The position numbers and the translations under genes are program-made. DNA of 64,000 bases from Brenneria corticis (GTDB taxonomy: Bacteria; Pseudomonadota; Gammaproteobacteria; Enterobacterales; Enterobacteriaceae), in contig NZ_KZ819093.1 in the NCBI RefSeq assembly GCF_003115855.1, positions 10,019-74,018 of the forward strand, read 5' to 3'. Numbering within the stretch: position 1 is the first letter of the stretch; each line of letters opens with the position of its first letter. The notes under the pieces are model-generated. The model worked only from the letters and a program-made list of their open reading frames with translations, was not told the origin of the DNA and did not search any database. Of this stretch, positions 33,682-42,185 are shown piece by piece.

Positions 33682-35416
33682 GAGCGCCGCGCTAATCGAT
33701 ATACAGGCGCTGGAAAAACGCTTCCCCGGTCAGGATAAGCCCGCGCTCGCCAGCCTTACCGAGCAAATCCGCGGCGGCGCCGTCACCGGATTGGTCGGGC
33801 CGGACGGCGCCGGCAAAACCACCCTGCTGCGCATGCTGGCGGGGTTGCTGACGCCAAGCGGCGGCGCCGTTCAGGTCGCCGGTCTCGATCCCATCAAACA
33901 GGATCGCCAACTGCACGCCATTCTGGGCTATATGCCGCAGAAATTCGGGCTGTATGAAGACCTGACCGTGATGGAGAACCTGAACCTGTATGCCGATCTG
34001 CGCGGCATCACCGGTACGCTGCGCCGGGAGACCTTTGCGCGGCTGTTGTCGTTTACCGACCTCACCCGCTTTACCGGGCGGCTGGCCGGCAAGCTTTCCG
34101 GGGGAATGAAGCAAAAGCTCGGTCTGGCCTGCACTCTGCTGGGCCAGCCCAAGGTGCTGCTGCTTGATGAACCGGGGGTCGGCGTCGATCCCATTTCCCG
34201 CCGCGAGCTGTGGCGCATGGTGCATGAACTGGCCGACAACGGCATGCTGATTGTGTGGAGCACCTCCTATCTGGACGAAGCCGAGCAATGCCGGGACGTG
34301 CTGCTGCTCAACGAAGGGGAGCAACTCTACCGCGGCGAACCGCGACGGCTGACCGAAAAGATGGCCGGGCACAGCGTGCTGCTCGCCGCGCACTCCGGCA
34401 GCCACCGCAAGCTGCTGCAACGCGCCCTGCGCCAGCCGCAGGTCAGCGACGGGGTGATTCAGGGCCAGTACGTGCGGCTGATCCTCAAGCCGGATGCGGA
34501 TCGGGCCGCGCTGCTGTCGGCGCTCGAGCTGCCGCCGGAGAGCCTGAACGACACCGCCCCGCGCTTTGAGGACGCCTTTATCGACCTGCTGGGCGGCGGC
34601 CCGGCCAGTGAATCCTCGCTGGCGAAAATCATGCCGCAGATAGAAATCAACGGTGAGGAAACGGTGATCGAAGCGCAGGCGCTGACGAAGAAATTCGGCG
34701 ACTTCGCCGCCACCGACCATGTCAGCTTCAAGGTGCGGCGCGGCGAGATTTTCGGCCTGCTGGGACCTAACGGCGCCGGCAAATCCACCACCTTCAAAAT
34801 GATGTGCGGCCTGCTGGTGCCGAGCGCAGGCAAAGCGCTGGTGCTGAATATGGATCTGAAAACCAGTTCGGGCAAAGCACGCCAGCATTTGGGCTATATG
34901 GCGCAGAAGTTTTCCCTGTACGGCAACCTGACGGTGGAACAAAACCTGCGTTTCTTTTCCGGCGTGTACGGCCTGACCGGACAGGCGCAGCAGGAAAAAA
35001 TGGCCGCCATGACCCAGGCGTTCAACTTCCAGCCGATTTACCGCCAGACGCCGGACGCCCTGCCGCTGGGGTTTAAACAGCGTCTGGCGCTGGCCTGCGC
35101 CCTGATGCATGAGCCGGACATTCTGTTTCTGGATGAGCCGACCTCCGGCGTCGATCCCCTTACCCGCCGTGAGTTCTGGATGCATATCAACGGCATGGTC
35201 AACCGCGGCGTAACCGTGATGGTCACCACCCACTTTATGGACGAGGCGGAATACTGCGACCGTATCGGGCTGGTTTACCACGGTAAGCTGATCGCCAGCG
35301 GCACGCCGGATGAGTTAAAGCAGCAGGCCGCGGATAAGGAAACGCCCTCCCCGACCATGGAACAGGCGTTTATCGCGCTGATACAAGACTACGATCGCGA
35401 GGCGAATAATGGCTAG
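33674..35416 (+). CDS. ybhF: YbhF, twin-ATPase subunit of ABC exporter
   Basis: A 580-residue protein made of two ABC ATPase domains in tandem (about 5-225 and 330-560). Domain 1 has Walker A GPDGAGKTT, signature LSGGMKQKLGLA and Walker B LLLDEPGVGVD; domain 2 has GPNGAGKST and LFLDEPTSGVD, but its signature region reads LPLGFKQRLALA, without the usual LSGG, as in E. coli YbhF. Thus one of the two composite ATP sites is non-canonical. The ATG at 33674 matches the family start. In E. coli YbhFSR exports tetracyclines and can act in sodium/lithium-proton exchange (reported). The gene overlaps ybhG and ybhS by eight bases each. Confidence 0.95.
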   Translation: MNESAALIDIQALEKRFPGQDKPALASLTEQIRGGAVTGLVGPDGAGKTTLLRMLAGLLTPSGGAVQVAGLDPIKQDRQLHAILGYMPQKFGLYEDLTVMENLNLYADLRGITGTLRRETFARLLSFTDLTRFTGRLAGKLSGGMKQKLGLACTLLGQPKVLLLDEPGVGVDPISRRELWRMVHELADNGMLIVWSTSYLDEAEQCRDVLLLNEGEQLYRGEPRRLTEKMAGHSVLLAAHSGSHRKLLQRALRQPQVSDGVIQGQYVRLILKPDADRAALLSALELPPESLNDTAPRFEDAFIDLLGGGPASESSLAKIMPQIEINGEETVIEAQALTKKFGDFAATDHVSFKVRRGEIFGLLGPNGAGKSTTFKMMCGLLVPSAGKALVLNMDLKTSSGKARQHLGYMAQKFSLYGNLTVEQNLRFFSGVYGLTGQAQQEKMAAMTQAFNFQPIYRQTPDALPLGFKQRLALACALMHEPDILFLDEPTSGVDPLTRREFWMHINGMVNRGVTVMVTTHFMDEAEYCDRIGLVYHGKLIASGTPDELKQQAADKETPSPTMEQAFIALIQDYDREANNG

Positions 35417-36554
35417 CCGGAACGGCGACATCAATTTTTCCTGGCGGCGCCTGCGGGCGCTGTGCCTGAAGGAGACCCGGCAGATCCTGCGCGACCCCAG
35501 CAGCGGGCTGATCGCCTTCGTGATCCCGCTGCTGCTGCTGTTTATCTTCGGCTACGGCGTCAATCTCGACTCCAGCCGCCTGCGCGTCGGCATCCTGATA
35601 GAGCAGCAGAGCGAGGATGCGCGCGACCTGGCCGACACCTTCGCCGCGTCGCCGTTTATTGCCCCGACCATCAGCGATAACCGGCAGCATCTGATTCAAC
35701 TGATGCAGGCGGGCGCGATTCGCGGGCTGATCGTTATTCCGAATAATTTTGCCGAACAGATGGCGCATCCGCTGGAGCGGGCCCCCATACAGGTGATCAC
35801 CGACGGCAGCGAACCCAACACCGCCAATTTCGTCCAGGGCTATGCCGAGGGCGTGTGGCTTATCTGGCAGCAGCAGCGCGCCGTCGACCGGGGGCAGGAA
35901 TTCAACCAGCTGATCGAGGTGCAATTGCGCTACTGGTTCAATCAGGCCGCCATCAGTCAGCACTTTATCATTCCCGGCGCCATCGCCATTATTCTGACGG
36001 TCATCGGCGCCATCCTCACCTCGCTGGTCATCGCCCGCGAATGGGAGCGCGGCACCATGGAGGCGCTGCTCTCCACCCAGGTCACCCGCCGCGAACTGCT
36101 GCTGTCCAAACTGATCCCCTACTACTTCCTGGGCATGATGGTGATGGCGCTGTGCGTTCTGGTGGCCGTTTTTATTATGCGCGTGCCGTACCGGGGATCG
36201 CTGTTGCTGCTGTTCGGCATCGGCAGCCTGTTTCTGATCAGCACGCTGGGCATGGGTCTGCTGATCTCCACGCTAACGCGCAATCAGTTTAATGCGGCGA
36301 TGGTGGCATTGAACGCGGCGTTTCTCCCGGCGGTGATGCTGTCCGGCTTTGTTTTCGAAATCGACAGTATGCCCGCGGCGGTACGCGCCGTGTCTTACAT
36401 TATTCCGGCGCGCTATTTCGTCAGTACGCTGCAAACGCTGTTTCTGGCGGGCAATATCGGCAGCGTGTTACTGATTAACCTGTTGTTTCTTATTGCGTCG
36501 GCCATTTTATTTATCGGCCTGACGGCGTGGAAAACCCGGCGCAGGCTGGATTAG
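35409..36554 (+). CDS. ybhS: YbhS, ABC-2 exporter permease
   Basis: A 381-residue ABC-2 type permease. It has one N-terminal helix (SGLIAFVIPLLLLFIFGYGV, about 33-52), a large periplasmic loop (about 55-180), then five helices with the ABC-2 motif region EWERGTMEALLSTQVTRRELL. It pairs with YbhR to make the membrane part of the exporter. The start overlaps the end of ybhF by eight bases. Length matches E. coli YbhS (377). Confidence 0.94.
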   Translation: MASRNGDINFSWRRLRALCLKETRQILRDPSSGLIAFVIPLLLLFIFGYGVNLDSSRLRVGILIEQQSEDARDLADTFAASPFIAPTISDNRQHLIQLMQAGAIRGLIVIPNNFAEQMAHPLERAPIQVITDGSEPNTANFVQGYAEGVWLIWQQQRAVDRGQEFNQLIEVQLRYWFNQAAISQHFIIPGAIAIILTVIGAILTSLVIAREWERGTMEALLSTQVTRRELLLSKLIPYYFLGMMVMALCVLVAVFIMRVPYRGSLLLLFGIGSLFLISTLGMGLLISTLTRNQFNAAMVALNAAFLPAVMLSGFVFEIDSMPAAVRAVSYIIPARYFVSTLQTLFLAGNIGSVLLINLLFLIASAILFIGLTAWKTRRRLD

Positions 36555-36563
36555 GGAGCCGCC

Positions 36564-37670
36564 ATGTTTCATCGTCTGTGGACATTGATTATCAAAGAAC
36601 TCCAGTCGCTGCTGCGCGAACCGCAAACGCGCTCTATTTTGATTCTGCCGGTGATCATTCAGGTTTGCCTGTTTCCTTTCGCCGCCACGCTGGACGTCAC
36701 CAACGCAACCATCGCCATTTACAACGAGGATAACGGCCAGGCCTCCGTAGAGCTGACGCAGCGCTTCGCCAAGGCGCAAGCCTTTTCCAACGTTCTGTTG
36801 CTGCACGGCGCCCAGGAGATCGGGCCGACGCTGGACGATCGGCGGGCGCTGTTGGCGATCCGCTTTCCGCCGCAGTTCTCGCGCCGGATTGTCAGCGGCG
36901 ACGGCGCCTCGCTACAGGTGATACTGGACGGGCGCAGCTCCAACAGCGCCCAGATCGCCGCCAACTACGTGCAGAAAATCGTCCGCGACTACCAGTTGGA
37001 ACTGCTGGACGGTCAACCCAAAATCAACAACAGCGAACTGGTGATCCGCCACTGGTATAACCCGAATCTGGATTACAAATGGTTTATCGTCCCGTCGCTG
37101 ATCGCCCTGATCGCCACCATCGGCGTGCTGATCGTCACGGCGCTGTCGGTCGCCCGCGAGCGCGAACAGGGGACGCTGGAGCAGTTGCTGGTATCGCCGC
37201 TCTCGACCTGGCAGATTTTTGTCGGCAAGGCGGTTCCGGCACTGATCGTCGCCACCTTTCAGGCCACCGTCGTGCTGCTGGCGGGGATATTCGCCTATCA
37301 GATCCCCTTCGCCGGCTCGCTGCTGCTGTTTTATGCCGCCATCCTGATTTACGGCCTGTCGCTGGTGGGGTTCGGGCTGCTGATTTCATCGCTCTGCTCC
37401 ACGCAGCAGCAGGCATTTATCGGCGTATTCGTGTTTCTGATGCCGGCGATCCTGCTGTCCGGCTATATCTCGCCGGTGGAAAATATGCCGCAGTGGCTGC
37501 AGCAGATAACCTGGATTAACCCGATCCGCCACTTCACCGACATTACCAAACAGATCTACCTCAAGGATGCCGACTTCGCGATTATCTGGGGCAGCCTGTG
37601 GCCGCTATTTGTGATTACCGCCACCACCGGTTCGGTGGCTTACTGGATATTTCGGCGCAATATCGCCTGA
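36564..37670 (+). CDS. ybhR: YbhR, ABC-2 exporter permease
   Basis: A 368-residue ABC-2 permease, same layout as YbhS: N-terminal helix (SILILPVIIQVCLFPFAATL), periplasmic loop (about 45-170), and a five-helix bundle with EREQGTLEQLLVSPLSTWQI. It is the last gene of the cecR-ybhGFSR operon; the next gene (an antitoxin remnant) follows after about 125 bases. Length equals E. coli YbhR (368). Confidence 0.95.
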   Translation: MFHRLWTLIIKELQSLLREPQTRSILILPVIIQVCLFPFAATLDVTNATIAIYNEDNGQASVELTQRFAKAQAFSNVLLLHGAQEIGPTLDDRRALLAIRFPPQFSRRIVSGDGASLQVILDGRSSNSAQIAANYVQKIVRDYQLELLDGQPKINNSELVIRHWYNPNLDYKWFIVPSLIALIATIGVLIVTALSVAREREQGTLEQLLVSPLSTWQIFVGKAVPALIVATFQATVVLLAGIFAYQIPFAGSLLLFYAAILIYGLSLVGFGLLISSLCSTQQQAFIGVFVFLMPAILLSGYISPVENMPQWLQQITWINPIRHFTDITKQIYLKDADFAIIWGSLWPLFVITATTGSVAYWIFRRNIA

Positions 37671-37794
37671 AGACAAATGGGGTTATCCGCCGCCGATGGC
37701 ATTTTGTCCATATTTGGCCCCTATTTGGGCAACCGCTCAGCCGTTGGTGTATTCTTGTCCATAGCCGCCCCGGCCATTCAACCAGGAGTCTGAT

Positions 37795-38048
37795 ATGCCC
37801 CATCAACAGGTGTGCGCATCACCACGGTATCGGCATTCAAGAAAGAGCTGGCGTCAATGGATGTCTCCGAACCCGTGATGGTCACCCAGAATGGCGAGCC
37901 TCTGTATGTCGTCCAGGACCCGCGCCAGTTTGAGATGCAGCGGGAGCAAATGGCGTTGATGCGCCTTTTATCCTTTGCGGAGAAGGATATCAAAGCGGGC
38001 CGCACGGTATCATCCGCCGATCTTCTTGATAGTCTGCGCAGAGAGTAA
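37795..38048 (+). pseudogene. Phd/YefM-type antitoxin, frameshifted near start, no toxin
   Basis: The frame from the GTG at 37812 encodes 78 residues of a prevent-host-death family antitoxin (RITTVSAFKKELASMD, then PVMVTQNGEPLYVVQDP, typical of the YefM/StbD DNA-binding fold). The real start seems to be the ATG at 37795, which has a perfect AGGAG site six bases ahead and would read MPHQQV; it is out of frame by two bases because of an apparent extra TG in CAGGTGTGCGC. Removing that TG joins MPHQQV to RITTVSAFKKEL. No RelE/ParE-type toxin gene follows; ybhL converges directly. So this is either a recent pseudogene or a protein restarting at the GTG. A sequencing error at this spot is a third option. 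Confidence 0.7.
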
Positions 38049-38121
38049 AGCGTCGGGGACTGATTGAGGATGGCATCCCCGGACGCCGCACGGCATCCGG
38101 GAATAAGGGAAAAAGCAGCAC

Positions 38122-38832
38122 TCAGCGGCGGTTGCCGAAAATCCGCAGCAGCATCAGGAACAGGTTGATAAAGTCCAGATAGAGCGTCAGCGCGCCGACG
38201 ATCGAGTATTTGCGGAAGTTATCCTTGTCGTCGACCGACAGCTGTTCGCCCAGGCGTTTCAGTTTCTGGGTGTCATACGCCGTCAGGCCGACGAACACCA
38301 CCACCCCGATATAGGTCACCGCCCACATCAGCGCTTCGCTTTTCAGCCAGATATTCACCAGCGACGCCAGGATAATGCCGATCAGCGCCATAAACAGCAT
38401 GCTGCCCAGGCCGGTTAAATCACGCTTGGTGGTATAGCCGTATAGGCTCATGGCGCCGAACATCCCGGCGGTGATCACAAAGGTGCTGGCGATGGACTCG
38501 CCGGAGTACAAGATGAAAATGCTGGAAATGGTCAGCCCGGTCAGCGCCGAGTAGAGCATAAACAGGCCGGTGGCCACCCCGCCGCTCAGGCGCTGCACCA
38601 TGCCGGAAATCACGAATACCAGCCCCAGTTGGACGATGATCAGGCCAAAGAAGATAATCTGGCTGGAGAAAATAAAATTGAGCACCGCCGGCGTATTGGC
38701 GGCGTACCACGACACAAACGCCGTCAGCAGCAACCCGCAGGTCATCCAGCCATAGACCTGCGCCATATAAGCCTGAAGGCCTGTCTGCGCGCGTTCAACA
38801 ATCGAATCACCCGAACGAGGATACCTATCCAT
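38122..38832 (-). CDS. ybhL: YbhL, Bax inhibitor-1 family membrane protein
   Basis: A 236-residue inner-membrane protein with seven helices of the BI-1/YccA family. The N-terminus MDRYPRSGDSIVERAQTGL is cytoplasmic and the helices follow from about residue 25. The family motif VGLTAYDTQKLKRLGE (about 183-198) contains the conserved Asp of the proposed pH-sensing pair, and the protein ends NLFLMLLRIFGNRR. In other bacteria relatives form calcium-leak channels; the role of YbhL in enterobacteria is not settled. An ERIC element begins 26 bases upstream of its start, so ERIC sequence may lie in its promoter. Confidence 0.94.
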   Translation of the reverse strand: MDRYPRSGDSIVERAQTGLQAYMAQVYGWMTCGLLLTAFVSWYAANTPAVLNFIFSSQIIFFGLIIVQLGLVFVISGMVQRLSGGVATGLFMLYSALTGLTISSIFILYSGESIASTFVITAGMFGAMSLYGYTTKRDLTGLGSMLFMALIGIILASLVNIWLKSEALMWAVTYIGVVVFVGLTAYDTQKLKRLGEQLSVDDKDNFRKYSIVGALTLYLDFINLFLMLLRIFGNRR

Positions 38833-38857
38833 GACGCTACCTTTGTATTAAGTCATT

Positions 38858-38984
<127 letters not shown>

Positions 38985-39051
38985 TACCTAAGAGGCGTTA
39001 CGCCTCACCTGCCTCTATCTTAACACATAACCGTTCATTCGGCCGAAACCG

Positions 39052-39504
39052 CTACCAGCGCCGGGCCGCCTGTTCGTCGCTGTCGCGCGCCTCCACCCAG
39101 CGCTCTCCGTCCGGCGTGGCTTCGCGTTTCCAGAACGGCGCGCGGGTTTTCAGATAGTCCATAATAAACTGCGCGGCATCAAAGGCCGCGCCGCGGTGGG
39201 CGGCGCTGACGCCGACAAACACAATCTCGTCGCCGGGATAGAGCGCCCCGACCCGATGGATAACGCTGACGCGCGGCAAGGTCCAGCGCTCGCGCGCCTG
39301 GCCGACAATCTCCGCCAGCGCCTTTTCGGTCATGCCGGGGTAGTGCTCCAGGGTCAGCGCGCTGACGTCGCGCGCCAGATTATGATTGCGCACCTTGCCG
39401 GTAAAGGTCACCACCGCGCCGTCTTCATCGCACTGCGCCAGCCACTGATATTCATCGCCGACGTTGAAAGGGGCCTCGCCTACGCGAATTCGCGTTTCGG
39501 TCAT
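39052..39504 (-). CDS. moaE: Molybdopterin synthase catalytic subunit MoaE
   Basis: A 150-residue large subunit of molybdopterin synthase, which uses MoaD thiocarboxylate to insert sulfur into precursor Z. Key parts are VTFTGKVRNHN, LTLEHYPGMTEKAL, VIHRVGALYPGDEIVFVGV and the catalytic Lys region MDYLKTRAPFWKRE. It begins one base after the moaD stop region (two-base gap) and is the last gene of the moaABCDE operon. It is followed by the ERIC element. Confidence 0.96.
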   Translation of the reverse strand: MTETRIRVGEAPFNVGDEYQWLAQCDEDGAVVTFTGKVRNHNLARDVSALTLEHYPGMTEKALAEIVGQARERWTLPRVSVIHRVGALYPGDEIVFVGVSAAHRGAAFDAAQFIMDYLKTRAPFWKREATPDGERWVEARDSDEQAARRW

Positions 39505-39506
39505 GA

Positions 39507-39752
39507 TTATCCCCCCGTTACCGGCGGGAAAAAGGCCACTTCATCGCCGTCCCGCAGCGGATGTTGCGGCTCCGCCAGCGACTGGTTGACCGCCGCCAGC
39601 AGCCTGCCGGACTCCAGCGCCAGCGCCCAGCGGTCGCCCCTGGCGCTCAGCGCCTGGCGCAGATCGTCCACCGTGGCGTACTCCGCCGCCAGAGTCAGGC
39701 TATCGGTGTCGGTGAGTTCGCGCACCTGGGCGAAAAACAGTACCTTAATCAT
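39507..39752 (-). CDS. moaD: Molybdopterin synthase sulfur-carrier subunit MoaD
   Basis: An 81-residue ubiquitin-fold sulfur carrier ending in the required Gly-Gly (FFPPVTGG), which is adenylated and thiocarboxylated before sulfur transfer. The start is the second of two ATGs (39752), well spaced after GGAGGA; it overlaps the moaC stop. The open frame extends far upstream only as a shadow of moaC. Length matches E. coli MoaD (81). Confidence 0.95.
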   Translation of the reverse strand: MIKVLFFAQVRELTDTDSLTLAAEYATVDDLRQALSARGDRWALALESGRLLAAVNQSLAEPQHPLRDGDEVAFFPPVTGG

Positions 39753-40231
39753 CATTCCTCCGCCCTGAAGTCGCCCGACTTGCCGCCGCTTTTCGCCAGC
39801 AGGCGCACGGGACCGATGATCATATCTTTCTGCACCGCCTTGCACATATCGTAAATGGTCAGCGCCGCCACCGACGCGGCGGTAAGCGCTTCCATCTCCA
39901 CGCCGGTCTTGCCGGCGAGGCGACACAGCGACTCAATGCGCACCCGGTTATATTGCGGCTGCGCCTCGAGTTCCACCGCCACTTTACTCAGCAGCAGCGG
40001 ATGGCACAGCGGGATCAGCTCCCAGGTGCGTTTCGCCGCCTGAATACCGGCGATACGCGCCGTGGCGAACACGTCGCCTTTATGGTGGCGGCCATCGATA
40101 ATCATCGCCAGCGTGTGCGGCGCCATTTCAACAAAGGCTTCCGCCCGCGCTTCGCGAACGGTGTCGGCCTTGGCGGAAACGTCCACCATCATCGCCTCGC
40201 CGGCGGCATTGATATGGGTCAGTTGTGACAT
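39752..40231 (-). CDS. moaC: Cyclic pyranopterin monophosphate synthase MoaC
   Basis: A 159-residue enzyme that converts the MoaA product into cyclic pyranopterin monophosphate (precursor Z). It contains the family segments MVDVSAKADTVREA, GIQAAKRTWELIPLCHPL and GVEMEALTAASVAALTIYDM, with the catalytic Lys and Asp near DMCKAVQKDM. Length is close to E. coli MoaC (161). Seven bases separate it from moaB. Confidence 0.96.
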   Translation of the reverse strand: MSQLTHINAAGEAMMVDVSAKADTVREARAEAFVEMAPHTLAMIIDGRHHKGDVFATARIAGIQAAKRTWELIPLCHPLLLSKVAVELEAQPQYNRVRIESLCRLAGKTGVEMEALTAASVAALTIYDMCKAVQKDMIIGPVRLLAKSGGKSGDFRAEE

Positions 40232-40238
40232 AGACAGG

Positions 40239-40751
40239 TTACTTTTTCAGATGGGGATGGAAATTACAGGGCTTCTGACGCGCATCCAGCTGCTCCTGGA
40301 TAATGCGCTCCCAGGCGGTATGGCAGGCGCGGGTCGAGCCCGGCATGGCGAAAATCACCGTCTGATTCGCCAGCCCGGCGACCGCCCGCGACTGGATCGT
40401 GGCGGTGCCGATATCCTCATACGACAGCATACGGAACAGCTCGCCGAAGCCTTCGATTTCCCGGTCGAACAGCACGCCGATCGCCTCCGGCACCAGGTCG
40501 CCGGCGGTAAACCCCGTTCCGCCGTTTATTAGAATAGCCTGTATCTCGTCGCTGGCGATCCAGGCGGATACCTGCGCCCTGATCTGGTAGAGATTTTCTC
40601 TGACGATTCTGCTGGCGACGATCTGGTGCCCGGCGGACTGCGCCGCTTCGCGCAGATAATCGCCCGACGTATCGTCGGCCGCGGTGCGCCGCTCGGATAC
40701 GGTAAGCACCGCGATATTGAGAGGAATAAATTCGCTACTGACCTTACTCAT
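40239..40751 (-). CDS. moaB: Molybdopterin adenylyltransferase-like protein MoaB
   Basis: A 170-residue MogA/MoaB-family protein with the molybdopterin-binding fold: NIAVLTVSERR, DEIQAILINGGTGFTAGDLVPEAI (the GGTG loop), and IFAMPGSTRACHTAWERII. In enterobacteria MogA does the adenylylation, and the precise role of MoaB is unclear. It is the second gene of the operon, 34 bases after moaA. Confidence 0.95.
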   Translation of the reverse strand: MSKVSSEFIPLNIAVLTVSERRTAADDTSGDYLREAAQSAGHQIVASRIVRENLYQIRAQVSAWIASDEIQAILINGGTGFTAGDLVPEAIGVLFDREIEGFGELFRMLSYEDIGTATIQSRAVAGLANQTVIFAMPGSTRACHTAWERIIQEQLDARQKPCNFHPHLKK

Positions 40752-40785
40752 GGCAAGCTCCTTACGGATAGGTTGAACGGCGGCG

Positions 40786-41775
40786 TCAGCCGCCGATAAA
40801 CGATAGATTCTGCGTAATGCCGCTGTTGCCCTGATGCAGAAAATGGCTCTGTTTCTTGGTCGCCAGGCCGCCGGAAATGCGCATTTTCAGCGCCTCGATC
40901 TGCTGGTCGTCGGCCAGCAGATCGCGCAGCGGAATACCCTGCTCGCCGAACAGGCAAAGATGCAGATTGCCGGTGGCGGAAACGCGCAGGCGATTGCAGC
41001 TCAGGCAGAAATCTTTCTCGTAGGGCATAATCAGCCCGATCTCCCCCTGATAATCGGGGTGGCGGAATACCCGCGCCGGACCGTCGCTGCGCCCGCGCGC
41101 CCGTTCGAGCCATCCCTGTTGCAGCAGTCGCCGGCGGATAACCTCGCCGGAAATATGGTGGCGGCGAAATAGCGCGCCGCCGTCGCCGGTTTCCATCAGT
41201 TCAATAAAGCGCAGTTGAATCGGACGCGCTCTGATCCACTCAAGAAAGGTTTGCAGGCTGCCGTCGTTGACGTCGCGCATCAGCACGGTATTGACCTTTA
41301 CTTTGGCGAAACCGCAGGCGAACGCCGCGTCGATGCCGTCCATCACCTGACGGAATTTATCCTGCCCGGTAATGGCGTGGAACTGGCGGGCGTCGAGGCT
41401 GTCCACGCTGACGTTCAGCGCCGTCAGACCGGCTTCGCGCCACCGGGCCACGTCGCGGGCCAGGCGGTAGCCGTTGGTGGTGACGGCCAGCGCGCGGATC
41501 GCCGGGTTTTCCCGGATGGCGGCGATAATGTCGACGAAATCGCGGCGCAGCGAGGGTTCCCCGCCGGTGATGCGGACCTTTTCCGTGCCTGATTCGGCGA
41601 ACGCGCGGCTGACGCGGCGGATCTCGTCGAGGGAGAGAAAATGGTGCGGGTTGGCGCCATCGGGCTTATAGCCGTTCGGCAGACAGTAGGTGCAACGAAA
41701 GTTGCAGACATCGGTTACAGACAGGCGCAAATAGTAAAACTTGCGCGCAAACGCATCGGTCAGTTGACTCGCCAT
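40786..41775 (-). CDS. moaA: GTP 3',8-cyclase MoaA (radical SAM)
   Basis: A 329-residue radical SAM enzyme that starts molybdenum-cofactor synthesis by cyclising GTP. The N-terminal cluster motif is VTDVCNFRCTYC (CxxxCxxC, about residues 24-31), followed by the SAM site ITGGEPSLR. The C-terminal cluster binding GTP is in CLSCNRLRVSATGNLHLCLFG, and the protein ends in the conserved Gly-Gly (SFIGG). The start at 41775 matches E. coli; the frame extends 27 codons up into the riboswitch leader. It leads the moaABCDE operon and is preceded by a Moco riboswitch. Confidence 0.97.
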   Translation of the reverse strand: MASQLTDAFARKFYYLRLSVTDVCNFRCTYCLPNGYKPDGANPHHFLSLDEIRRVSRAFAESGTEKVRITGGEPSLRRDFVDIIAAIRENPAIRALAVTTNGYRLARDVARWREAGLTALNVSVDSLDARQFHAITGQDKFRQVMDGIDAAFACGFAKVKVNTVLMRDVNDGSLQTFLEWIRARPIQLRFIELMETGDGGALFRRHHISGEVIRRRLLQQGWLERARGRSDGPARVFRHPDYQGEIGLIMPYEKDFCLSCNRLRVSATGNLHLCLFGEQGIPLRDLLADDQQIEALKMRISGGLATKKQSHFLHQGNSGITQNLSFIGG

Positions 41776-41784
41776 AAACACCTT

Positions 41785-41905
41785 TCCAAATACGGGAGAT
41801 GCAGGCATTTCTACCTCGCACCCTGGTGACCATTCCGGCCACGGCCAGGGCGCCATATCATGCGTCGCATCCGCATCACTTAGGCGCCAGGGCTAGGAGT
41901 TTGAT
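41785..41905 (-). ncRNA. Moco riboswitch in moaA leader
   Basis: The minus-strand leader of moaA closely resembles the E. coli molybdenum-cofactor riboswitch. It has ACTCCTAGCC at the 5' side (41891-41900 in reverse), the GCC-rich internal stems, CACCAGGGTGCGAGG, then CTCCCGTATTTGGAAAGGTG, which contains the region around the ribosome-binding site. In E. coli this element represses moaABCDE when cofactor is plentiful. The limits are approximate. Confidence 0.88.
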
Positions 41906-42185
41906 TCCGGTCTATTATTTGACTAACAGAGTCAGACAAGGCAGACGCGGAACCATGAATTTCATCAAAAGCTTACCGCCAATGGCGGCGGATAGTCACT
42001 TAAAAAATCGATGTATAATTTAATATATAACGAATTTTCAATACTTTATCCCGCATAGCATAGCGGAAAATCAGCGGCGGACATTGTCTCAGGTCACAAC
42101 AGCATGATGATTTTTCGCCTTTTATAGCGAAATCGGCTACCTTACCGGCGGCGGTTACCGCCTCAGTTCAGCAATAAGGGTTATT
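41906..42185. other. Divergent promoter region moaA / ybhK
   Basis: About 280 bases holding the moaA-operon promoter (toward the riboswitch) and the ybhK promoter. It is AT-rich around 42000-42050. A stem formed by GATTTTTCGC and GCGAAATC (42108-42135) lies in the ybhK leader. No gene is visible; a CRP, FNR or ModE site could not be defined. Confidence 0.55.

Noticed and set aside
33692..35281. 529-codon open frame antisense to ybhF
   Set aside because: Shadow of the repeated ATPase domains of ybhF; no family match in the reading and no ribosome-binding site.
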